DNA of 64,000 nt, from contig JASANE010030054.1 in NCBI GenBank assembly GCA_030248225.1, positions 39,731-103,730 of the forward strand, written 5' to 3'. The stretch is from Trileptium ribeirensis (Eukaryota; Nematoda; Enoplea; Enoplida; Thoracostomopsidae). The position numbers and the translations under genes were made by a program. Under the pieces are notes generated by a model that worked only from the letters and a program-made list of their open reading frames with translations, was not told the DNA's origin and searched no databases. Shown one piece after another: positions 57,399-64,000 of this stretch (position 1 is its first letter; every line of letters starts with the position of its first letter).

Positions 57399-58832
57399 CT
57401 AAAAACTCGAACTCTGGTCGTGGTCTTTTGCGGTCGGCATTACACAACTACTTGTTTCACCACTAGTACTTGTTGTTGGACGCACTTGAAGTTCGACAAC
57501 TGCATTTCGTTGGTCGCGGTTATACACGTGGCTGTTTAGATCAGTGTTCCATCGTGAACGTACAATCGGTACCGCTGTGTTCCACTGTACTTGTTTACTT
57601 GCTTCCCATAATTTCCTGACCAAACGCTTCGCAACCACACTCCACACTACCCTAATCGTCACATAACAACTGCAGCTGAATATCCACCATTGCATTGGGT
57701 CAAAACTGAATCCTGTGAGAAAGCTAAAAAGACCCACCTTGACTATTTCTGATGCCGCCTTCGATGCCACTACCTGCGGCTCCTGGTCCTCTGCTTCTAT
57801 TCCCAAAAACATAAATATTTTTTTCTGTTGATTGTATGCATGCCAAATGTCGTTCAGCGATATATGACTGCGCATCTCGTCCATGCGGTACATAATAATT
57901 GGATGAAACAAAAGTTCTGGCAATTCTGACATATTCATACCAGCTACCAGTCGAGGCACGCGGTGTATTCCTTTTAATGGCACTAAATGTCCGGTTCGCA
58001 GGTAGGAATAAGACCCAGCTCTCAGTGTCAACAGCAAAGTTTCGTAAGTACTGCAATCTACGTAGCGATGATGCTGCTGAATAATGTTTGTTGTTGTATC
58101 GAGGTAGCCGAAATAGCTCCGGTTGGTTATATTGAATTTAACGGGAATTTCTGCTGTGCACGCATTATTCGATTTTTCCACCGTAAACTGACTGCTTTCC
58201 AGTTCATAACATGGCCAAACATTAATTTGATTTCCGCCTGCTATTGCAATGATATTACGGTGCCCGAGTAATACCCGCATGGCTAAAGTCGGATTCGGTA
58301 TAATAGAGGACTCTAATACCTTATACGCATTTTCCATTTGACTGCAAGCTGCGGTTATCGCGTGCTGAAAGGCGAAGGACAAGGATAGTCTTATATGAAT
58401 CTCTAAAGCCTGTAGTCCCGCTGCCAAAACTTGAGATGTTACAATTCCTACCGGCTGAAGCGACGCTGCAGATGCTTGTCTTCGACTGCGCATATTGTAA
58501 ATTCGCTCTTTGCTGCGGCTAATGATACGAAACGGCATGCCTTGGTCACTCAGGTGTACAGTCCTGCCTTCACAATCCAATGTCTGCTTATTTCCTTGGT
58601 TCGTCAAAGCCAATGTTCCATCATTGGCGAGCCATTGATATATTCTGACCTTACCCGGCAACTGTTTCCAGGGAACAATATCACACTTTTCAGTTTTGTT
58701 GGGCTTCCAAATAAACATTTTGCCGTCCACCAGGCTGCAAGTACCTGTGTCGTAATTACAGTTTGACAAATCGCCCGCTGTCGACTCTGGGAATTCTTCC
58801 GAATGTCGTTTGTAGATTTTGGCTGTTGTCAA
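57399..58832 (-). CDS. Env-like glycoprotein, carboxy part
   Basis: The 477-codon frame has a Cys-rich start (CNYDTGTCSLVDGK, then a KCDIVPW site), many N-linked sites in the middle (for example NITNRS), and a hydrophobic anchor near residues 375-410 (VGLFSFLTGFSF, then WWIFSCSCYVTIRVVWSVV). A basic cytoplasmic tail follows. This is the layout of a type I envelope. The amino part is in the preceding ORF in another frame; the two touch at 58829-58840, so one frameshift separates them. The Cys pattern recalls glycoproteins captured by invertebrate LTR elements from negative-strand RNA viruses, but I cannot fix the family. The frame ends in UAG, with pro-pol continuing in the same frame. Confidence 0.65.
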   Translation of the reverse strand: MTTAKIYKRHSEEFPESTAGDLSNCNYDTGTCSLVDGKMFIWKPNKTEKCDIVPWKQLPGKVRIYQWLANDGTLALTNQGNKQTLDCEGRTVHLSDQGMPFRIISRSKERIYNMRSRRQASAASLQPVGIVTSQVLAAGLQALEIHIRLSLSFAFQHAITAACSQMENAYKVLESSIIPNPTLAMRVLLGHRNIIAIAGGNQINVWPCYELESSQFTVEKSNNACTAEIPVKFNITNRSYFGYLDTTTNIIQQHHRYVDCSTYETLLLTLRAGSYSYLRTGHLVPLKGIHRVPRLVAGMNMSELPELLFHPIIMYRMDEMRSHISLNDIWHAYNQQKKIFMFLGIEAEDQEPQVVASKAASEIVKVGLFSFLTGFSFDPMQWWIFSCSCYVTIRVVWSVVAKRLVRKLWEASKQVQWNTAVPIVRSRWNTDLNSHVYNRDQRNAVVELQVRPTTSTSGETSSCVMPTAKDHDQSSSF

Positions 58833-59977
58833 GAAACAATTCGTAACTTGGAAAGTGTACCAAGAGCAACAGTGTATACCACCTCCTGGGTAATGCCATT
58901 CCAGCTTTTTTCAGTAGTCCGAACGTTTCCCATTTGTTTCATGGGTCCGTTATCGCAAGCTTTATGGCGAAGCATGCGTTGACATTCATCGACGCTTACT
59001 GGTTCATGTATTGTCTTCGACTCTTTAAGATTTTCATCATTGAAAAAGTATGTGAATGTCCGCATTTCGCTAGTTACTTTGTGACACAACCACGCTTCGG
59101 CCACATATTTCACAATATTACGCTTGTACAGTAGTATTGTGGCATCGACTGGCTGTGGCGAACGTTGCTGTGATGCAAAAACACAGTTTATAGGTGGAGG
59201 CAATTGCCAAATTTGTCTGTGTTGAGTTGCATGACAGACCAACGGGTTTGGAAATTGCAGTTCTCCACTGGTAGAAGAGAAGTTGCTCAACGCACAAAAT
59301 ATTGCCATTATCAACAAGAAAACCGACGGCAAGCTACTTGCCAATCTAAAATTACGTCTGGCAACGGCATGTGCTGTCTTTGTAGCTCCATTTGTACCAT
59401 TGTGTACTTTGTTGGATGGTTGGTTAGTAGACGAGATGATGCACTCAGTCGATTGACTTCGTCGTCGTTTCTGTTGTGATTGGCTGCATGCTGTAACTGC
59501 TGAAGTTACCAACAGATCGAACAGTTTCATGCGAAGCTTCCGATCCTTAGCAGGATTCGTTTCGGAAGATTCTACATTAGATGTCGGTGTACGGATTTTA
59601 GCGTCTAGACGGGATTCAGACGCCCGTCGTTTTGACCGTTCAAGTATTTGAAGTCCTATTTGTCGCACACGTTCTTCCTCGGCTTCTTCATCAAGTCTTT
59701 GTTCCCTTTCTGTTTGGAATTCTGCCATTAATTGTATCCTTAAACGTTCCCGCGCTGATAACGTATGTCCCGGATGCTGTTCAGGTGGATGTTGTTCATC
59801 TTCGGGCAAATTTTCAAAACCGGGCACCGATCCACCGAACAACATGCGACGCTCAACCAGTTCAGACATCCTTGCGGAATTAAGTTCGTGTCCCGGATGC
59901 GGTGTACCCTGACGCTGCATTTCCGGCGTTGTGAAGCCAAATACTCGGTGGGAGAATGACTCACCTAGCCGAAACAT
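58829..59977 (-). CDS. Env-like glycoprotein, long leader and amino part
   Basis: From the first ATG (59977). The first ~200 residues are charged and soluble: two similar HPGH-x-L-x-x-AR motifs, then a Glu/Arg-rich coiled-coil-like segment (QTEREQRLDEEAEEERVRQ) and a KRRRS basic patch. A hydrophobic segment, SVFLLIMAIFCAL, then looks like an internal signal or leader anchor. The luminal part that follows has spaced cysteines (LVCHATQHRQIWQLPPPINC; AWLCHKV; DECQRML). It ends at a TGA that overlaps the next ORF by a few bases. A long cytoplasmic leader before the signal sequence is reminiscent of foamy-virus envelopes in layout only. Confidence 0.65.
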   Translation of the reverse strand: MFRLGESFSHRVFGFTTPEMQRQGTPHPGHELNSARMSELVERRMLFGGSVPGFENLPEDEQHPPEQHPGHTLSARERLRIQLMAEFQTEREQRLDEEAEEERVRQIGLQILERSKRRASESRLDAKIRTPTSNVESSETNPAKDRKLRMKLFDLLVTSAVTACSQSQQKRRRSQSTECIISSTNQPSNKVHNGTNGATKTAHAVARRNFRLASSLPSVFLLIMAIFCALSNFSSTSGELQFPNPLVCHATQHRQIWQLPPPINCVFASQQRSPQPVDATILLYKRNIVKYVAEAWLCHKVTSEMRTFTYFFNDENLKESKTIHEPVSVDECQRMLRHKACDNGPMKQMGNVRTTEKSWNGITQEVVYTVALGTLSKLRIVS

Positions 59978-60117
59978 TCGTCGGTCAGTTAAATAAGGCT
60001 GTTGAGTCAAAATATCTTGACTGTGATTTCGATCAGGTTGTCATTATCCAGGATATATGATGTGATGCCAGATTGCGGCAATGGGTTAACCGATTCCCGC
60101 AGGCAGCGTCTAATAAG

Positions 60118-60774
60118 CTATAAATAAAGTGGCGAGATATCTCTGCGGTCGGTAACATTGGACCAGTACACTTGCTCCACGCGGTGCGTGGTACTATTTA
60201 AAACAGAATAAGTACGACGTAGACCGCATGCTACAGCCCGCGCTATTTCCTCTTCATCAGTAGATTCATCGTTACTACTCTGATTAAGGTTATAAGTACA
60301 GGCATGTATGACAACGATAACCGGAACCATCACCGTTAGGGTATTTACTCGCAGTGCTTCTTCCACTGATGTGTCAATTTCCTCAAACCGCAATCCATAC
60401 CGCCATCGTAGTATCACTCCTGGCATAACTGCCATACGTTGTAACTGATCGTCACCAACAAACACATAAAAATATTGCGAGCGAGCTCGTAAGACTGGAT
60501 TTATATTTGGAACATGTCGTGGAATCGCTCCCCCTTCACCTTGATTACGATCAGTAGTTCCCCGGTTACTTCTACCTCGACCTCGACTACGACCACGGCT
60601 TGTTCCAGGCATTCCACCAACTGATACACCAGCTACAGACTGTACTGGCTTGTTGGGGCCAACTGCGTTTTTATTCATGATGTAGCACGTAACGGTGTCA
60701 CCTTCAAATCCTGGTGACAACTTGTCTTTCGTTTCGCTATTGTTCTGCTGGATCAAATCGTTTTTGCACCACGG
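60118..60774 (-). CDS. ORF2, RGR-rich protein in frame with gag
   Basis: The frame directly continues gag after a UAG codon (about 60777-60775); the first ATG inside it is at 60678. Near the start it has an Arg/Gly box, SRGRSRGRGRSNRG, typical of RNA-binding segments. Next is a compact region with aromatic and hydrophobic residues (YFYVFVGDDQLQRMAVMPGV), then a hydrophobic stretch LTVMVPVIVVIHACTYN and an acidic DESTDEEE. It ends in UAG, after which the frame stays open for about 38 codons. It may be a readthrough extension of Gag or a separate protein. No family was recognised. Confidence 0.55.
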   Translation of the reverse strand, partial: PWCKNDLIQQNNSETKDKLSPGFEGDTVTCYIMNKNAVGPNKPVQSVAGVSVGGMPGTSRGRSRGRGRSNRGTTDRNQGEGGAIPRHVPNINPVLRARSQYFYVFVGDDQLQRMAVMPGVILRWRYGLRFEEIDTSVEEALRVNTLTVMVPVIVVIHACTYNLNQSSNDESTDEEEIARAVACGLRRTYSVLNSTTHRVEQVYWSNVTDRRDISPLYL

Positions 60775-62493
60775 CTATATGCGATGCCATTTTGCAGATC
60801 TTGAATCTATGGTCAGCGTGCCAATTAACGACGTGAGTCCATGGTCCGCCGGATATGTATCACCTGCGCGTTCGGCTGCATCGTCTACAGCGGACTCGAC
60901 GCTGTTGACTGCGTGTATAGTAGTAGCCCTTGGAACATGTTGCGTTCCGCTTCGTCCTTGATTGGTATAATTTCGAATATTACTGAATCTACTGGTCTGT
61001 TGGTTCGGCGGACCCTGGCCGGCACGTGCACGACACTCTTCAGTATTGTGGCCAAGGATCCTATGATACTGGCAAAACTTCGTGGCGCGCTCGTTATTAC
61101 GGCTCGTTCGGCAATCCAATGCTATATGACATACTTTATTACAAATCTGACAAGTTCTGCTGTTTGTAGTGAATTGCTGTCGGTCAAACATTGGAAACTG
61201 TCTGTGATTTCGACCATAATCAATTCTACTTGAATAGTCAACGTTCGCCTGAGTAGTTCTTGGTTGAGAGCGCTGCTGGAATTTATCATATCCGCGTTGC
61301 ACCTGGCCCACGTTAGGATTCGTATCTTCTAGCCTTGAAATGCGTTGGACTAAAGAATTTACCCAAGCCGGCTTCTGCGTCATTAATGTATTGACCGGCG
61401 GCGTATTCTGATGACTGGCGTGCGCTCCTATTTGATCAAGCTGTTTGGAGATGTTAACCAGAGCTGTCGTAACCTCTGCATTAGCTCCGATCTTTGTTTC
61501 AATTCGCTCTGCGGCAAGAATGGCTTCGGCCATGGTCTTAGGTCCCATAACTTTCACCTCTTCTCGAATTTGCGGTCGCAAGCCTGCTATAAACTTATTG
61601 CGGAGGTTGGTTTGCTTTTCCTCTGGTACGGTCATGTAACTTAGGGCAGACTGGGCGAGTTGCGTGATTTCACGCGCATAGCTAGCAACCGTTTCCGTCG
61701 GTCCCTGCGTTGTCACATCGTATTGATCGCTTAGATACCTCTTTCGATCTTCTGTCATTAGTGCAGTCTCCAACTTCGGCACCAACTGCACATAGTCTCT
61801 TTTGATATCGTCATCTAGTCCATTATATATAAATTGAGCGTGGCCCGACAAATGAACACCTAGTATGCTAGCTTTATTTTGATTCGGCCATCCGTCAGCA
61901 GTGAATTTTACTTCGAACTCGTTACGCCGCCAGATGTTGAAATCATTGTCCTTTTCACCGTTGAAAGGTGTAATCGAAATATTGGGACCGCGTTGACTCA
62001 TCCTAACCGTAAGTTGATGGTCTGACGAATTCGCAAGTGAATGATTTACAATTTCCTCGTTTCTATGCTGTCCTGATTGTTCTTGTTTTGTTTTTATCGC
62101 GAAGTCAGTATTTTGTAATTGCCCAGCCACTGCTTGAAGTAATATGTTACTTTGTTCGCTAGAATCGCGCAAATACTGTGTATTTCTCTGGATGCTTTCG
62201 AATTGTTGGCTAAACTTAATAGAGTTTTGATTAGTGATCAGGGTATCGCGGATGCCATCAAGCTGCGAGTTGATCGATGGTATAGTTTTAGAACAAGTAG
62301 CGTCGAGCTTGGTCAGGCAAGTTTGCTGATCGGTCAAGATTTGAGAAATATTGTTGAATAACTTTTCTGTTTCGCTTTTAAAATGAGTTAACTGTACATC
62401 TATTTTAGTCAAAACGCGTTGCACTTCACGATTATCGCGCGCTGAGCTACTTTCTGAAATCGATGTACTTCGGGTTGACGACAGATTGCTACA
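60775..62493 (-). CDS. Gag polyprotein with two zinc knuckles
   Basis: The frame is open from 62493, with no ATG at its start (GTG at 62424), so initiation may be non-AUG or the start may be lost. The amino third has coiled-coil-like sequence. A Retrotrans_gag-type capsid region follows (ITPFNGEKDNDFNIWRRNEF through YDVTTQGPTETVASYAREI and a NLRNKFIAGLRPQIREEV block). The carboxy end has two zinc-binding knuckles: CQICNKVCHIALDC (CX2CX4HX4C) and CQYHRILGHNTEEC (CX2HX4HX4C), both flanked by basic and Gln-rich sequence. The frame ends at UAG with ORF2 continuing in the same frame. Order and motifs identify it securely as Gag of a Ty3/Gypsy-type element. Confidence 0.85.
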   Translation of the reverse strand, partial: CSNLSSTRSTSISESSSARDNREVQRVLTKIDVQLTHFKSETEKLFNNISQILTDQQTCLTKLDATCSKTIPSINSQLDGIRDTLITNQNSIKFSQQFESIQRNTQYLRDSSEQSNILLQAVAGQLQNTDFAIKTKQEQSGQHRNEEIVNHSLANSSDHQLTVRMSQRGPNISITPFNGEKDNDFNIWRRNEFEVKFTADGWPNQNKASILGVHLSGHAQFIYNGLDDDIKRDYVQLVPKLETALMTEDRKRYLSDQYDVTTQGPTETVASYAREITQLAQSALSYMTVPEEKQTNLRNKFIAGLRPQIREEVKVMGPKTMAEAILAAERIETKIGANAEVTTALVNISKQLDQIGAHASHQNTPPVNTLMTQKPAWVNSLVQRISRLEDTNPNVGQVQRGYDKFQQRSQPRTTQANVDYSSRIDYGRNHRQFPMFDRQQFTTNSRTCQICNKVCHIALDCRTSRNNERATKFCQYHRILGHNTEECRARAGQGPPNQQTSRFSNIRNYTNQGRSGTQHVPRATTIHAVNSVESAVDDAAERAGDTYPADHGLTSLIGTLTIDSRSAKWHRI

Positions 62494-62729
62494 CTATCTC
62501 GGTATTTGTATACTATGCTAGTATGTCGGACGCTATGTAATTATGACGATATTTGGTTTAATTTTGGTTTACGGCACTGGGAATATAACGCATAAACAGA
62601 GGAGTTAGTGAATTGAGATTTAAACGGTCGTTCTGCGAGCGTGTTTCTTCGAGATATTCAGCTATAAAGATACTGCTTTGTCCAGAAATTCAGTAGCGAA
62701 AATGTAAGTATTTATTAGGAGCGAGAGTG

Positions 62730-62747
62730 ATCCCACCGCTGCCACCA
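62730..62747 (-). other. Primer-binding site, complementary to tRNA-Leu 3' end
   Basis: One base inside the 5' LTR the minus strand reads TGGTGGCAGCGGTGGGAT, 18 nt. This complements the CCA end, acceptor arm and start of the T-arm of animal tRNA-Leu(AAG/UAG) as I remember that tRNA. It primes minus-strand DNA synthesis. Confidence 0.85.
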
Positions 62748-62748
62748 A

Positions 62749-63334
62749 TGTAGCAACTGGCCTTAGGGATGTTACTGCAGTAGCGAAGGCGTATATATTT
62801 TGAGTTAACTTAGTCGGTCGCAACGATCCGTTTACAGATGTCAACGTCCGACCACGGGATAGTCCTGTCGTCCACGTTACGGACGTCAGGAGTTACGTAA
62901 GCTCGTGAATAATGCGGTCTACCAGCACCACCGTCCGATGTAGACGATGTATTAGCAAGGATACATTTCTAACTTTTACCGTCCGACACAGACGATATTA
63001 TAACAAAATTCCACAAACTTTTATTTAACGATACAAGAAACAACCATGATCAAGCGCGCTGCAACTGAAAATTGCTCAAACTTTTAGATCAAAACCACCC
63101 ATTTTATATAAGAAGCTGTTTTTTAAAGAAATACAAGAAATATTCTGTGCTATTTTTAAAATCGTCGAAAACCCAGATTGCAGCAAAAATGTCAGCCGCG
63201 CGAAAAGCTTCTGCTAGTTCTTAGAATTCGCAAATCAATGCAACCGCATGAAATACCGACGCAGGGCAATAATAACATTAATAATGTATAATAAATGATA
63301 ATAACATATAAATAATAATAACATACATGCTACA
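62749..63334 (-). repeat. 5' LTR (right copy), 586 bp, intact
   Basis: It runs from TGTAGCA at 62749 to TGCTACA at 63334 and is followed by the catg duplication. It carries the empty site (ttatataagaagctgtt) corresponding to the MITE insertion in the other LTR. Promoter and poly(A) signals within it were not assigned. Confidence 0.93.
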
Positions 63335-63338
63335 CATG

Positions 63339-64000
63339 TGTAATTTTGTGCATGTAGCTGTCGTTTGTGTAGCATGAGCAAGTGCAAATTTTAAGTGTAG
63401 AACATGGCAATGCAAAATGAAAATTCGATGCAGGGCATTGCGAAATCCAGTTATTTAGAGTTTAATACATGGATGCGACTTTTATGCTTCGGCTAAAATT
63501 TGTCCAACATTGCTATGTACTTTTACATTGGCATGTGAGTTTTGAGCGTGAAGTGGTATATACAATAATTGGATTCATCAGATCGAACAAGCTTAATTAT
63601 TCTAACCTACACCGAGCCCTTCGACTGAATCAAACAACTGCCGTAAGCATTGCACCTGGTGTTGTTTTGTTAACATGTGGTTAAGAGTTAAGATTAAGGA
63701 AAGTCCTACAGGAAGTATCACATTTAGATTTCTGGTTTGTTCACAGTGGGGAGTGGGTGTGGGGCCTCAATTTCAAAATCACACCATTTCCGCGACGCCC
63801 CAGCTCTATATAGAGTTCAGTCGACTAAAGGATCGAAAGTATCCGATTCAAATAGAGAAAGTTCAAATTCCTTGGAATTCGCTCACTGAACATGTCGTAC
63901 CGTTCCCAACAGTTGCTATTATAAGTCGTGATGTACGATATCACGTTTCATTTTAGTACAGCTTTTTGAATCTAAAATGGTCCTGCTTTACCAAATCACG
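63339..64000. other. Flank beyond the LTR element
   Basis: At about 63736-63790 a tttgttcacagtggggagtg stretch followed by caatttcaaaatcacaccat resembles the left end of the GC-tailed MITE (cctgtccacagtgggg..ccaaatc), suggesting a diverged relative. The plus-strand ORFs here have no family motif. Confidence 0.35.

Larger units (their letters stand above)
52173..63334 (-). mobile_element. Ty3/Gypsy-type LTR retrotransposon with env-like and accessory ORFs, pol-deleted
   Basis: A complete insertion bounded by LTRs that begin TGTAGCA and end TGCTACA. It is flanked by a 4-bp target duplication catg (52169-52172 and 63335-63338). Orientation is minus. The order from the 5' LTR is primer-binding site, gag, RGR-rich ORF2, env-like glycoprotein, protease with pol remnant, integrase C-terminal tail, accessory ORFs, polypurine tract, 3' LTR. 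Without the inserted MITE and its duplication it is about 10 kb. Pol lacks the RT core, RNase H and integrase core, so the copy is non-autonomous. The two LTRs differ at roughly ten aligned sites plus an indel by eye, so the insertion is fairly young. Confidence 0.93.

Noticed and set aside
59632..59959. Plus-strand ORFs inside the retrotransposon
   Set aside because: They are antisense to the env-like and gag genes; no motif was seen.

Overview
The window looks like nuclear DNA of an invertebrate animal. It is AT-rich and gene-poor, coding exons are small with canonical GT-AG introns, and much of it is transposon-derived. The LTR-element primer site matches the 3' end of animal tRNA-Leu. A nematode is possible (small exons, a few TTAGGC-like motifs) but cannot be shown. 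There are no bacterial features, no CRISPR array and no recognisable tRNA or rRNA gene.

One host gene can be followed on the minus strand for about 37 kb. It has nine splice-delimited exons at 41173-41074, 39990-39481, 35925-35831, 32198-32099, 22529-20823, 10688-10590, 10170-10030, 7898-7755 and 4104-3958. Each joins the next in a compatible reading phase. The exon at 7898-7755 resembles the core of the integrase-binding domain of LEDGF/HDGF-related chromatin proteins. The rest is Ser/Thr/Lys-rich and apparently disordered. Neither gene end is secure: the 5' end lies above 41.2 kb, and the 3' end may lie near position 900 or outside the window. Introns are filled with repeats.

From 52173 to 63334 lies a minus-strand Ty3/Gypsy-type LTR retrotransposon. 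It has a 4-bp target duplication (catg), a tRNA-Leu primer site, a polypurine tract and 586-bp LTRs. Its order is gag, a small RGR-rich ORF, an envelope-like glycoprotein, protease/pol, then accessory ORFs. Pol has lost the RT core, RNase H and the integrase catalytic core by internal deletion. The envelope-like gene lies upstream of pol. Gag/ORF2 and env/pol are each in the same frame, separated by a single UAG. The 3' LTR is interrupted by a 1178-bp hAT-type MITE with a perfect 8-bp target duplication.

Other repeats: at least five more members of the CCGG-rich hAT MITE family (5.6-7.2, 30.5-32.0, 49.1-49.5, 50.5-51.3 and 51.3-51.7 kb), including one inserted into another. A GC-tailed MITE with TIR TGGCCTGTCCACAG occurs at 9.3, 11.3 and 51.7 kb. 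There is a dead CR1/Jockey-like LINE (14.9-16.3 kb), a fossil Merlin/IS1016-like transposase (37.3-37.8 kb), tandem arrays (26.3-27.6, 33.1-33.9, 40.8-41.0 kb) and an unclassified region rich in inverted repeats (44.1-47.7 kb).
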